Below, in pieces: positions 15,982 through 24,804 of a DNA stretch of 49,747 nt. Below the pieces are notes generated by a model. That model saw only the letters and a list, made by a program, of their open reading frames with translations. It had not been told where the DNA came from and searched no databases. The DNA comes from Deltaproteobacteria bacterium (lineage in GTDB: Bacteria > Desulfobacterota > Syntrophia > Syntrophales > Smithellaceae): the NCBI GenBank assembly GCA_022703375.1, contig JAKLDS010000013.1, positions 1 to 49,747 on the forward strand. Reading direction: 5' to 3'. The translations under genes and the position numbers were made by a program. Positions within the stretch are counted from its first letter, which is position 1. Each line of letters begins with the position of its first letter.

Positions 15982-17127
15982 TTATATATTTTGAAAATAC
16001 GCAAGTAAAGTTTCAACAATGTAATCTATCTGCTCATCCTTAATGCCGGCATACATGGGCAATGTCAGTTCGTGTGCCGCGATGGATTCCGTTAAAGGCA
16101 GATATGGCGTTTTAAAATGTTGCCGATGAAACGTAAAATTATGGACGGGTGGATAATGAATACTGGTTTGAATGCCCAGTCCGCGCAGATAAGTCATCAA
16201 ATCCCGCCGGTCAATGGAATCGTGAAGCAGAACGGGGAAAAAATGATAATTAGCTTCCGTATGTCTGTCGGCAAAGGGTAATTTTATTTCAGATATTTTC
16301 TTTAATCCTCTTTTATAACGCAGGGCTGCCAACCGGCGGTATTTGTTACCAGCATCGAGCTTTCTTAACTGGACTCTGCCCAAGGCGGCGTGGATTTCAT
16401 CCAACCGATAATTATAACCGAGAGCGGTAATGTCATAGCTGAAGGCATGGCCGCGATGGCGGTCAACGGTGCCGCTGGTCATCCCGTGAGAACGGACACT
16501 TTTTATTTGTTCGGCATATTCGTCATTATTCGTGCAGATCATGCCTCCTTCGCCGGTCGAAATATTCTTGTTGGAAAAAAAGGAAAAACAGGAAATGTCA
16601 CCGATTGCGCCCAATTTCTTTTCCCGATAAGTGGAACCGGGTGCATGAGCAGCATCTTCAATCACGGCAATTTTATGAGACCGCGCTATTTTCATAATCT
16701 CATCCATTTGGCAGGCAAAGCCGCCGTAATGCATGATTGTGACGGCTTTTGTATCCTGGGTTATTTTTCGGGCGATATCTTCCGGCGATATTGTCCAGTC
16801 GTCTGGCGATGTAATATCGGCGAATACCGGAGTTCCGCCAGAGTAAATAATCGCATTGGCAGTAGCCGCAAAAGTAAGCGCGGGGCAAATGACTTCACTG
16901 CCTTGCTGCACGCCGGCGACGACATTGGCCAGATGCAGGGCGGTTGTGCCGCTGCTCACGGCGAGGGCATGTTTGACACCGCAATAGCCTGCAAATTCCT
17001 GCTCGAAAGCAGCTATTTCTTCGCCCATCGTCAGCCATTTGCCGCGCAAAACACGTAAGACGGCTTCTTCTTCGTCGGGGCCGTAATCGAGATCGAAAAG
17101 CGGAATTACCGGATTGGAAGCCTTCAT
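15982..17127 (-). CDS. DegT/DnrJ/EryC1/StrS-family PLP-dependent sugar aminotransferase
   Basis: 381 residues with the full fold-type I pattern of nucleotide-sugar aminotransferases. Features include 'VSSGTTALHLA' (cofactor phosphate binding, about 57-67), 'EDAAHAPGSTY' (Asp that holds the pyridine nitrogen), and the Schiff-base lysine in 'FFSNKNISTGEGGM' at about residue 187. The C-terminal 'YNYRLDEIHAALGRVQL' is also present. It transfers an amino group, usually from Glu, to a keto-sugar nucleotide. The LegB-like dehydratase and the oxidoreductase-acetyltransferase fusion in the same operon could both supply keto sugars; which one it serves (C4 or C3 amination) is undecided. Its ATG overlaps the stop codon of the nucleotidyltransferase (ATGA). 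Confidence 0.88.
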   Translation of the reverse strand: MKASNPVIPLFDLDYGPDEEEAVLRVLRGKWLTMGEEIAAFEQEFAGYCGVKHALAVSSGTTALHLANVVAGVQQGSEVICPALTFAATANAIIYSGGTPVFADITSPDDWTISPEDIARKITQDTKAVTIMHYGGFACQMDEIMKIARSHKIAVIEDAAHAPGSTYREKKLGAIGDISCFSFFSNKNISTGEGGMICTNNDEYAEQIKSVRSHGMTSGTVDRHRGHAFSYDITALGYNYRLDEIHAALGRVQLRKLDAGNKYRRLAALRYKRGLKKISEIKLPFADRHTEANYHFFPVLLHDSIDRRDLMTYLRGLGIQTSIHYPPVHNFTFHRQHFKTPYLPLTESIAAHELTLPMYAGIKDEQIDYIVETLLAYFQNI

Positions 17128-17822
17128 AAGCTATCCTTGATTTTATCGTAATCTTCTATGGCCTGTTCGTAATCATCAGGCCTGCCGATATCCATCCAGT
17201 AGCCTTCGTAAGGATGACAATAAATTTTCTTTTTCTCCAGCAGAAGTTTTTGCACCAGATCGGGAAAATCGAAACGTCCGTGTTTGGGAATATAGGAGAC
17301 GACCGACCGGGAAAGAATATAAATGCCCATGCTGACGTTGAAATCATAAGACGGCTTTTCGGCGAAATTTGTCAGTAGCAGATCATTGTTGTATTCCAGA
17401 GTTCCGTAATTTATATTCTGTGTGCGCTTGTGCGTGGCGATGGTCAAACCGGCCTTTTTTTTCTTATGCAGAAAAAAGAGCTTTTTATAATCGATATCCG
17501 TAAGAATATCTCCATTCATCATTAAAAACGTGTCTTCCAGATTTTCGATAAAGCAGATCGGCGCTGCCGTACCCAGAGGTTCTTTTTCAATATAATAATC
17601 TATTTTTATTCCCCATTTTTCACCACTGCCGAAAAAGGCCATGAAAAGATCATGCTGATGGCCTATCGCCATGGTTATCTTTTTAAACCCTGATTTCTTC
17701 AATTGCCGGACAACAACTTCCAATATCGGACAATCGCCGATGGGCATAAGCGGTTTCGGCAATACCGTAGTATATGGTTTTAAACGAGTGCCTTTTCCTC
17801 CAGCCAGTATAATTGCCTGCAT
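17124..17822 (-). CDS. Nucleotidyltransferase for sugar-1-phosphate (NDP-sugar pyrophosphorylase)
   Basis: About 232 residues forming only the Rossmann-like nucleotidyltransferase domain, without the beta-helix tail of GlmU. The signature AIILAGGKGTRLKPYTTVLP followed by KPLMPIGDCPILE opens the protein. 'EKEPLGTAAPI' and 'MNGDILTDIDY' (metal-binding Asp) follow, and 'GYWMDIGRPDDYEQA' closes it. It activates a sugar-1-phosphate with NTP. In legionaminic-type pathways a similar enzyme (PtmE-like) makes GDP-GlcN, and its neighbour here is a LegB-like dehydratase, so that substrate is a guess. GTG at 17831 is possible, but ATG at 17822 is preferred because AGGTG lies about 7 nt before it. It starts just after the dehydratase stop. 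Confidence 0.87.
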   Translation of the reverse strand: MQAIILAGGKGTRLKPYTTVLPKPLMPIGDCPILEVVVRQLKKSGFKKITMAIGHQHDLFMAFFGSGEKWGIKIDYYIEKEPLGTAAPICFIENLEDTFLMMNGDILTDIDYKKLFFLHKKKKAGLTIATHKRTQNINYGTLEYNNDLLLTNFAEKPSYDFNVSMGIYILSRSVVSYIPKHGRFDFPDLVQKLLLEKKKIYCHPYEGYWMDIGRPDDYEQAIEDYDKIKDSL

Positions 17823-17831
17823 GATTAACAC

Positions 17832-18812
17832 CTATTTTGTATAGTGATCGGGCTTGTAACAACTGATGTTCTGTTTGATCCAATTAATCGTCTGGAGAAG
17901 CCCCTCCTCCAGGGAATAATTGGGACGCCATTTGGTATTTTTCCTGATTTTTCCGTTGTCGCAAAAAAGACGTTTTACTTCACTCCGGGACGGACGCTTG
18001 CGTTCCGCAGATGATTGCAGCTTGATTTTGACATTGCACAAACGGGCAATTGTCATGGCCAGTTCTTTTACGGATATTTCCGCTCCATTGCCGATGTTGG
18101 TTACTTCTCCGGTAAGTTTCTTTGCTCCAGCAATCTTTATAAAACCATCCACGGTATCGCTGACAAAGGTCAAATCGCGTGTCGGAGTGAGATTGCCCAG
18201 GTTCAGATTGGTGTTGCCTGATAATACCTGGCTGATGATGGTTGGAATGATTGCACGCGACGATTGACGGGGACCGTATGTATTGAAAGGCCGCACAATT
18301 TTCACCGGCAGTTGAAAAGACAGCCAGTAGCTTAAAGACAGTTGATCGGCGGCAATCTTTGATGCGGAGTAGGGAGATTGGCCGACCAAGGGATGCTTTT
18401 CGGAAATGGGGACGAATTGAGCGCTTCCGTATGTTTCGCTGGTGGAAGTTACCACGACATTTTCCAGATTGGCCAGGCGGGCATTTTCCAGAATATTATA
18501 AGTGCCTTCGATATTTGTTTTGAGATAAGCTAAAGGTGAATCATAGGAATAGGGGATGCCGATCAGTGCGGCTAAATGAAATACTTCCTTACAGCCCTGC
18601 ATTGCTTTGCGGACTGAATCGTAATCGCGGATATCTCCGGAATGTATTTCGATTTTCTGAAGATAAGGAGAATTTTCGAGCCATCCCCAGTTACTACTGG
18701 AATTATAACGGACAAAAGCACGAACATCGTAACCTAGTTCGACAAGTTTTTCCGTTAGGTGGCTGCCGATAAAACCGCCGGCGCCGGTAACCAATACTTT
18801 ATGCGCAGTCAT
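17832..18812 (-). CDS. NAD-dependent sugar-nucleotide 4,6-dehydratase/epimerase, LegB-like SDR
   Basis: 326-residue extended short-chain dehydrogenase. The NAD-binding motif is VTGAGGFIGSHLTEKL. The catalytic region is TSTSETYGSAQFVPI (Thr/Ser and Glu) with YSASK (Tyr and Lys). 'RPFNTYGPRQSSRAIIPTII' and 'RDLTFVSDTVDGF' follow. The segment 'VRAFVRYNSSSNWGWL' after the first helix is typical of the LegB-type family (GDP-GlcNAc 4,6-dehydratase), which in many genomes clusters with an aminotransferase and a nucleotidyltransferase, as here. The product would be a 4-keto-6-deoxy sugar. No NeuB-like synthase is in the window, so a 4-amino-4,6-dideoxy sugar may be the end product, or later genes lie elsewhere. 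Confidence 0.82.
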   Translation of the reverse strand: MTAHKVLVTGAGGFIGSHLTEKLVELGYDVRAFVRYNSSSNWGWLENSPYLQKIEIHSGDIRDYDSVRKAMQGCKEVFHLAALIGIPYSYDSPLAYLKTNIEGTYNILENARLANLENVVVTSTSETYGSAQFVPISEKHPLVGQSPYSASKIAADQLSLSYWLSFQLPVKIVRPFNTYGPRQSSRAIIPTIISQVLSGNTNLNLGNLTPTRDLTFVSDTVDGFIKIAGAKKLTGEVTNIGNGAEISVKELAMTIARLCNVKIKLQSSAERKRPSRSEVKRLFCDNGKIRKNTKWRPNYSLEEGLLQTINWIKQNISCYKPDHYTK

Positions 18813-18813
18813 A

Positions 18814-19977
18814 TTAATTATTTAAGCTCCTTATCTTATCGTAAATTATTTCTGCTCCTGCTTCCACTGATAAGATTGCAGCGAGTTCTTCATAACGCTG
18901 CTTGTCGTAAAAAGCGCTCCGCAATCGGGAATCGCTCATTTTCATTAAAACATCGGCAAGTTCATCCTGATTTTCAGGTGGAACAACATAACCTAAATTA
19001 TATTTTTCGGCAAGAAAACCCATATCACCGACATTACTGACAACGAATGGTTTCCCTGCGGCAATTCCTTCGGACATAACCAACGGTATGCTCTCGCTTC
19101 TCGATGGTATGACAACGCAATCGCTCTTGCTTATCAACTCGGCGACGGCATCGTCTTCAAGGCGTCCCGTTAATATCACGTTTTGTTCCAGAGATAAACT
19201 TTTAACCAATTTTATCAGATTTTCTTTTTCTTCTCCTGCCCCCACCAAATAACAACAAAAAGAAATTCTTTTTTGAAGGAGGAGAGCACAAGCTTTAACA
19301 AGAATGTCCTGGCCTTTGACCTTGTGCAGCCTTCCGATACAGCAGAAGGTAAAACGATCATTATCCCGGATTTTTGGAAAAGTTTCCGTCTCAATGTTAT
19401 TTTCCAGCTTCCTTGACGTTGCGGCAAAAAAACATTCTTTGCCGGCTGCAAGAAGGGAAGTTTTCCGGCACAGATCGAAACCGTCGGCGAACAGCAAAGT
19501 GCTTTTCCGGACGATTCGTTTTATTACAGGACGAAGCAGGGGATTGCCCGCAGCAATATAAACATCCGAGCCCAATGCCCGGCAGGCATAAGGAATGCCG
19601 GTAAAGAAGGAAAGAAACCGGGCAATTAATCCCGCCGGAATCAACCATTCGGCAAAAATTATATCCGGCTGCCAGATACGGCAGATGCGCATTCCGGCTA
19701 GAGAGCCTTTTGCCAAATATTGCCCAACAAGAAAAATTCCGGAAGTTCGTTGCCGGATCAGTTCCACCAGCGGAATATCCCCGCCTTTCCAGCCGAAATA
19801 AGTAATGTCACAGCCCTTCCATAACGATTTGGATATGGTATACTTACTTTCGCAATTTTGGGTAAGAACGTGAACTTGGGCTCCCAAAACATTAAGGGCG
19901 CGGATAGTGTCCGGGATGAATACACCGGCGATACTGTCATGGCGCGGGAAGCTGCTGGTGATTAGCAGTATTTTCAT
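18814..19977 (-). CDS. Glycosyltransferase family 4-like (GT-B)
   Basis: 387-residue retaining-type glycosyltransferase with two Rossmann domains. The N-terminal acceptor domain opens MKILLITSSFPRHDSIAGVF. The C-terminal donor domain has 'FTFCCIGRLHKVKGQDILVKA' and the E-x7-E-type region 'SRSESIPLVMSEGIAAGKPF' typical of GT4. The frame extends upstream to 20037, but ATG at 19977 is preferred because it overlaps the preceding stop codon (ATGA) and gives the usual GT4 N-terminus. It is probably cytoplasmic and peripherally membrane-bound, adding one sugar to a lipid-linked glycan. Donor and acceptor are unknown. Confidence 0.87.
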   Translation of the reverse strand: MKILLITSSFPRHDSIAGVFIPDTIRALNVLGAQVHVLTQNCESKYTISKSLWKGCDITYFGWKGGDIPLVELIRQRTSGIFLVGQYLAKGSLAGMRICRIWQPDIIFAEWLIPAGLIARFLSFFTGIPYACRALGSDVYIAAGNPLLRPVIKRIVRKSTLLFADGFDLCRKTSLLAAGKECFFAATSRKLENNIETETFPKIRDNDRFTFCCIGRLHKVKGQDILVKACALLLQKRISFCCYLVGAGEEKENLIKLVKSLSLEQNVILTGRLEDDAVAELISKSDCVVIPSRSESIPLVMSEGIAAGKPFVVSNVGDMGFLAEKYNLGYVVPPENQDELADVLMKMSDSRLRSAFYDKQRYEELAAILSVEAGAEIIYDKIRSLNN

Positions 19978-21557
19978 TTTAGTAATTGCAGCCCTTTTTT
20001 GGACTTGAGAATATATATACTGCCGCATTTCGGGCATTGGTATTTGGCGTTTAGATTATTGCCGCAGTGGCACATCCAGCCTTTTTGCCGGGCCGGGTTG
20101 CCGAGCATCAGGGCAAAATCAGGAACATCTCCGGTAACGACAGCTCCGGCGGCAATAAAGGCGTAGCTGCCGATAGTATTGCCGCAGACGATTGTGCAAT
20201 TGGCGCCCAATGTTGCTCCCTTCTTGACCAGTGTAGGTTTAATTTCAGAAATCCTTTTAATCTCGGAACGGGGATTAATTACATTAGTGAAGACACAGGA
20301 CGGTCCGCAAAAAACATAATCTTCGAGAGTTACACCTTTGTAAACAGAAACATTGTTCTGGATTTTACAGCCATTGCCAACAGTGACATCCGGTCCGATA
20401 ACAACATTTTGGCCGATAGAACAATTCTCGCCGATTTTTGAGCCAGCTATTATGTGGGAGAAATGCCAGATTTTTGTTCCTGTTCCAATTTTCACATTAT
20501 TGTCTATCTGAGCTGTCGGATGGATAAAAAGGCTTTCTCTGCCGGCTTCCGTTGTTGTTTCTGAATGTTTTAGATTAATTCTTAAACCGTTATTATTCAT
20601 GGAAGACTCTGCGGCATTTAACACTCGAAGAACGCGCAGCCCTTCAGCTCCATCCGTCTTTGCCTGTTTTTGATTGGCGAGACAGCCAATAAAATGTTCA
20701 CATTCCAGCTTCAGCGGTTCTGCGTATGGGATGGAAACTTTTTCCGGAATACCGCGTGTCGGAACGGGTAAATTATTTTCCCATTTTACCTGATGAGGAT
20801 AAACAAGCAGTTTTTCCTCCCAGGGCAGGGTGTCGTCAAAGACCGCCATTTTTTTATCACCGACGACAACCAGCTTCTGCTCTTTAAAAGGATGTAGCCA
20901 GGAAACAAATATGTGAGCTTTCAGTCCGGAAGAAAATTCCAAATGAGTTGTTGTGACATCGGCAATTTTTTTATGCAGATAATTACCCCCTGTCGCAATC
21001 ACGTTTTCCGGTTCTTCACCGGCAAGAGCCAGAATCATGGAAATATCGTGAGGGGCGAATGACCATAAAATATTTTCTTCCCGGCGGATTTTCCCGAGAT
21101 TAAGGCGGCGGGAATAAATGTAATTTATCCGCCCCAAATCGCCGGCAGAGGCCAGTTCAATTAATCTAATAAAAGCCGGATGATATTGCAAAAGATGGCC
21201 AACCATTAAAATCAAATTTTGCTTTTGTGCAATCGCGATTAATTCTTCGGCATCTTTTTCCGACAAAGTCAGCGGCTTTTCAACTAATACATGTTTGCCG
21301 GACAAAAGAGCTTCGCGTGCCAGAACGAAATGAGTTTCCGCAGGCGTTGCCACAACAACAGCCTTGATGCCTTTATTGGCGATTAATTCCTTGAGAGAAG
21401 AATAAAAAACACAGTGGGGATAGGCTTTGCTTAACTCTTTAATAGTCCCAGGATTTTTTTCGCAAACGGCCTTTAAAACGCCCAATTCGGAAAAAATGCG
21501 GACGAGATTTTTACCCCAATATCCCGCCCCGACAACTGCTATTGATTTATTATTCAT
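19974..21557 (-). CDS. Fusion: Gfo/Idh/MocA oxidoreductase + hexapeptide N-acetyltransferase + C-terminal Cys motif
   Basis: 527 residues combining two enzymes that are usually separate. Residues about 1-325 are a Gfo/Idh/MocA dehydrogenase ('VVGAGYWGKNLVRIFSELG', 'VLVEKPLTLS', 'MVGHLLQYHP'), resembling WlbA/WbpB, which oxidises C3 of a UDP-sugar acid. Residues about 343-490 are a left-handed beta-helix acetyltransferase ('IHPTAQIDNNVKIGTGTKIW', 'IGQNVVIGPDVTVGNGCKI'), resembling WlbB/WbpD, which acetylates a 3-amino group. The last 25 residues hold CxC-x9-CxxC, a zinc-ribbon-like motif. In the known pathway an aminotransferase acts between these two steps, and one is in this operon. Which sugar is made is inference. 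It shares ATGA overlaps with both neighbours. Confidence 0.88.
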   Translation of the reverse strand: MNNKSIAVVGAGYWGKNLVRIFSELGVLKAVCEKNPGTIKELSKAYPHCVFYSSLKELIANKGIKAVVVATPAETHFVLAREALLSGKHVLVEKPLTLSEKDAEELIAIAQKQNLILMVGHLLQYHPAFIRLIELASAGDLGRINYIYSRRLNLGKIRREENILWSFAPHDISMILALAGEEPENVIATGGNYLHKKIADVTTTHLEFSSGLKAHIFVSWLHPFKEQKLVVVGDKKMAVFDDTLPWEEKLLVYPHQVKWENNLPVPTRGIPEKVSIPYAEPLKLECEHFIGCLANQKQAKTDGAEGLRVLRVLNAAESSMNNNGLRINLKHSETTTEAGRESLFIHPTAQIDNNVKIGTGTKIWHFSHIIAGSKIGENCSIGQNVVIGPDVTVGNGCKIQNNVSVYKGVTLEDYVFCGPSCVFTNVINPRSEIKRISEIKPTLVKKGATLGANCTIVCGNTIGSYAFIAAGAVVTGDVPDFALMLGNPARQKGWMCHCGNNLNAKYQCPKCGSIYILKSKKGLQLLK

Positions 21558-22654
21558 GATTTGTACAACCTTTCATTGTCCTGAATATCCATCCACATCG
21601 CAAATAAAAACGATTGGAAACTGCCGGTGAAGAGAATGAAAAAAGCAAGCATGGTAACAGGATTGACTTCGTGTCCATTCCAGGCCAGCGATATTATTTT
21701 AATTGCGTATGGAAGAGAAAGTACGCCCAGCACGATGGCGAAATGATAAAGAAGAAAAAGAGGGTGAAAGTCGCGGAATAAATATTTCACCCACAGCCTT
21801 TTAAAGAAAGATTTAAACAACAACCATGAAATAAGGGGGATGACAATGCCGACTTTCATCTTGGATTGCTCACCGATATTGTAAACTGGTTTGATTTTTA
21901 CTTCTTTCAGAGTGCAAAAAGCAATATTCAATTTCACCAGCATGTCATTGGGCATGCCGTATTTGTTATAAATGTCAGAGAGCCTGATAGAGCTTAATGC
22001 GGAAAGCGAAATGGCAGTATAGCCGGTTTGTGTGTCGGATACATGCCAGTAACCGGAGGCGATTTTCGTCAAAATTGATAAAATTGAATTGCCGATGAAA
22101 CGCGTTTTCGGCATGACAAGTTTTGCGGAACCGTGAATCAGACGGTTGCCCTTTACATAATCAATTTCTTCATTGATAACGGGCAGGCAGATTGATTCCA
22201 GCTCCGCCGGATCCATCTGACCATCGCCGGCCATGACGGCGGTGCAGTCAATATTATAATCGAGGCACCATTTATAACCGCGGGCGATGGCCGCTCCGAC
22301 GCCGCCGTTTTGCAGATGATTGATCAAAATAATCCGGTCGGTTTCCGGATTGGTATTGGCGATTTCCGAAGGGATGAACTTTCCCAACTCTGCCGCCCGG
22401 TTTTCCTGCAGGACTATATCGGCATGGTTGTATTTACTTTGGGCGACGGGGGTTGCATTCAGATTGGGAATGCTGATTGTTGGTTCTTGCCGTCTGGAAT
22501 ATTCGAGTACTGCCATCGCGGTGTTGTCTTCAGAACAATCGTTGACAACTATAATTCTGTCCACAAAAGAAGGCATTGTTTCCAAAACCTGAACAATCTG
22601 CTTTTCTTCGTTATAAGCCGGTATCACAACGGCGACTTTTTTGTTATTCAACAT
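21554..22654 (-). CDS. Family 2 glycosyltransferase with C-terminal membrane helices
   Basis: 366 residues. The GT-A domain begins VAVVIPAYNEEKQIVQVL and contains IIVVNDCSEDNTA. The nucleotide-binding acidic motif is AGDGQMDPAEL (about 143-153), with 'IDYVKGNRL' and 'DTQTGYTAIS' downstream. Two to three hydrophobic helices near the C-terminus (about 265-355) resemble polyprenyl-phosphate glycosyltransferases of the DPM1/ArnC type. An insertion after the first strand (about 50-100) is unusual for the family. It is the first gene of the minus-strand glycan operon, with AGGA about 6 nt before the ATG. It may make a polyprenyl-linked sugar donor for the GT-C protein at the other end of the cluster; that link is inference. 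Confidence 0.87.
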   Translation of the reverse strand: MLNNKKVAVVIPAYNEEKQIVQVLETMPSFVDRIIVVNDCSEDNTAMAVLEYSRRQEPTISIPNLNATPVAQSKYNHADIVLQENRAAELGKFIPSEIANTNPETDRIILINHLQNGGVGAAIARGYKWCLDYNIDCTAVMAGDGQMDPAELESICLPVINEEIDYVKGNRLIHGSAKLVMPKTRFIGNSILSILTKIASGYWHVSDTQTGYTAISLSALSSIRLSDIYNKYGMPNDMLVKLNIAFCTLKEVKIKPVYNIGEQSKMKVGIVIPLISWLLFKSFFKRLWVKYLFRDFHPLFLLYHFAIVLGVLSLPYAIKIISLAWNGHEVNPVTMLAFFILFTGSFQSFLFAMWMDIQDNERLYKS

Positions 22655-22833
22655 AGTAATCCTGAGAATATTCGTTTATTGTGTTAGGCACATTGTCGGA
22701 AATCAACTGAACTCTCATTAAATATTGAGGGGGATAATACCAAACAACATTAAATATTAATATATTTATTTTAGGTAAATAATTATCAGGAAACGGAAAT
22801 TCGGAGCAGTGATATTAAACGGACTTAAATATG
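22655..22833. promoter_or_regulatory. Leader/promoter region of the glycan operon, with 11-bp direct repeats
   Basis: This 179-bp AT-rich gap precedes the glycan operon on the minus strand and follows the stop of the hybrid kinase. It contains CATTAAATATT at 22716-22726 and again at 22748-22758, 32 bp apart (three helical turns), which could be regulator sites. No convincing -35/-10 pair was found on the minus strand. Confidence 0.25.
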
Positions 22834-24783
22834 CTATTGCCTGTCAAGAATGCAGCGCAACTGGCGGGAAATATCGTACAAGCTGAACGGTTTTTGGATA
22901 AATCCCGAACAGCCGCGCTCGATTATTTTGCTGGCATTGCCGTTTAAACTGTACCCGCTGGAAAGCAGGACTTTGACATCCGGATCGATTTTTTTCAATT
23001 CGTCAAAAACTTGGCTGCCGCTCATTTCCGGCATTACCATGTCCAGGATAACCAGATTGATTTTTCTCTTCTCTTGTTGTCTGTAAATATCCAGAGCTGA
23101 TAAACCACTGGGCGCGGTAATTACTTCATATCCGAGGGTATGAAGAATTTCTCTGCCTACATCCAATATTAAAGGTTCATCATCAACCAGCAGGATGGTC
23201 TCAGTCCCTTTGGGAATATCATGAAAAACGCCGTTTTTGCCATTAGCACTGTGCCTTGCGGAAAACGGCAGATAAATATTAAAAGTTGTTCCCTGCCCCT
23301 TTTCGGAATACACATTGATAAAGCCATTATGGTTTTTAATAATTCCATAGACGGAAGCAAGACCAAGCCCTGTTCCTCTGCCCATTTCCTTAGTGGTGAA
23401 GAAAGGCTCGAAAATTCTTTCAGTTGTTTTTTCATCCATGCCAATACCTGTGTCCGTTACTGAAATTTTTACATATTGGCCGTTTTTTATGTCGTAGGGT
23501 TTGGTTCGGCTTTCGTCAAGAATATAATTGGCTGTTTCCAGATAAAGATCACCGCCGCCGGGCATAGCTTGCCAGGCATTGACAAGCAGATTGAGCAACA
23601 CCTGTTCAATCTGCTTCTGGTCGGCGTCAACAGTCCAGAGATTATCGGCCAGTTTTCTGTGAATACGGATCTCCTTTTTTGTGCGTCCGATTGTTTCCGA
23701 TGTTTTATAAATCAGGGCATTAATATCCAGAGAGTTGACTTCATATTTGCCGCCGCGCGCAAAACCGAGAAGCTGTCTTGTTAAGTCAGCACCGTTCATT
23801 ACCAGCGTTTCGATGGTTTTCAGATGTTCGTAATTGGGATCTGATGGATCAATGCGCAGCAGAGCCAGAGAAGCGTGGCCTTGAATACCCATGAGCAGAT
23901 TATTGAAATCATGGGCAATACCGCCGGCCAGTGTGCCGATAGATTCCATTTTTTGCGTCTGAAAAAGCCGGGTTTCGGTTTTTCTCTGCCTGGTAATATC
24001 ATGCATGAGATTCAGGGTAGCTGGTTTACCTTCCCATTGAAGGGGGACAATGTTGCTTTCCACCCAGATTGTCTTGCCGCTCATATTTATTATGCGGAAA
24101 CTGTATGCATTATGAAATATTTCCCCGGAAACAGTGCTTTGCTGCCTGTTGATAAACATATCCCTGTCTTCTTCGATCACCATATCTTTCAGGGCGACAC
24201 GTTTTATTTCCTCCTGATTCAGCCCCAGCAGTTGCTCGGCTTTTCTGTTGGCGAAAGTAATAAATGCATCCCTGATGATAAGTATTGCTTCTGTAGAATT
24301 ATCAATCAACAGACGGTGCTTTTCTTCCGATTTTTTCAGCTCTTCTTCCATGCGACGCCGTTCAGTAATATCCTTGGAAACAATTGCCACAGCTGTAATT
24401 TGAGAATTTTCTCCTGATTCATGCACGGGGCTGTATGTTCTTAAAAAGTAGCCGTCTTTTTGTGAGCTCTGGTGCTCATCCTGAAGGGATTGGCCCGTGG
24501 CAATAACATCCTTGATTTTTCGGGCAAAATCATCGCTCTGTTCGGAATTATGAAATTCGCTGTAAAAATGATTGATAAGCTTTTCCCTGGGCAGCCTCAA
24601 ACGGTCTATATGGTTTTTATTCATGAAAATATAGCGGCATTGATTATCAACCAGATACAGGGAATCACTGGTTGAATCTACCAGTGAGCGGTATTGATTT
24701 TCGGTGCTGCAGAACTGGCGGATTTCCTGTTCCAATTCGTGGATTTTTTGTTCCAGCTCTTCGCAGTTTTGTTTAGATTTCAT
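22834..24783 (-). CDS. Hybrid sensor histidine kinase: PAS-PAS-HisKA-HATPase-REC, soluble
   Basis: 649 residues with no transmembrane segment. An N-terminal coiled coil (about 1-28) is followed by two PAS domains (about 30-140 and 150-265). The dimerisation/phosphoacceptor domain has its His in '[15 protein letters not shown]' near residue 293. The HATPase_c domain has N-box '[14 protein letters not shown]' and G-boxes 'DTGIGMD' and '[14 protein letters not shown]'. A C-terminal receiver (about 530-645) has phosphoacceptor Asp in '[12 protein letters not shown]' and the conserved Lys in 'IQKPF'. The HDFNN H-box places it in the HPK4 class. No output regulator lies nearby, so its target is unknown. 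It lies 21 bp downstream of the macrodomain gene and could be co-transcribed with it. Confidence 0.92.
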   Translation of the reverse strand: MKSKQNCEELEQKIHELEQEIRQFCSTENQYRSLVDSTSDSLYLVDNQCRYIFMNKNHIDRLRLPREKLINHFYSEFHNSEQSDDFARKIKDVIATGQSLQDEHQSSQKDGYFLRTYSPVHESGENSQITAVAIVSKDITERRRMEEELKKSEEKHRLLIDNSTEAILIIRDAFITFANRKAEQLLGLNQEEIKRVALKDMVIEEDRDMFINRQQSTVSGEIFHNAYSFRIINMSGKTIWVESNIVPLQWEGKPATLNLMHDITRQRKTETRLFQTQKMESIGTLAGGIAHDFNNLLMGIQGHASLALLRIDPSDPNYEHLKTIETLVMNGADLTRQLLGFARGGKYEVNSLDINALIYKTSETIGRTKKEIRIHRKLADNLWTVDADQKQIEQVLLNLLVNAWQAMPGGGDLYLETANYILDESRTKPYDIKNGQYVKISVTDTGIGMDEKTTERIFEPFFTTKEMGRGTGLGLASVYGIIKNHNGFINVYSEKGQGTTFNIYLPFSARHSANGKNGVFHDIPKGTETILLVDDEPLILDVGREILHTLGYEVITAPSGLSALDIYRQQEKRKINLVILDMVMPEMSGSQVFDELKKIDPDVKVLLSSGYSLNGNASKIIERGCSGFIQKPFSLYDISRQLRCILDRQ

Positions 24784-24804
24784 TGGTCCACCGGTTTCAA
24801 AAAA

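Noticed and set aside
16390-17058. Plus-strand frame of 222 codons under the aminotransferase
   Set aside because: Antisense to clear DegT motifs; no start signal, low-complexity composition.
19978-20037. Upstream 20-codon extension of the GT4 protein
   Set aside because: It overlaps the end of the fusion gene; the ATGA junction at 19974-19977 and the usual GT4 N-terminus favour the shorter form.
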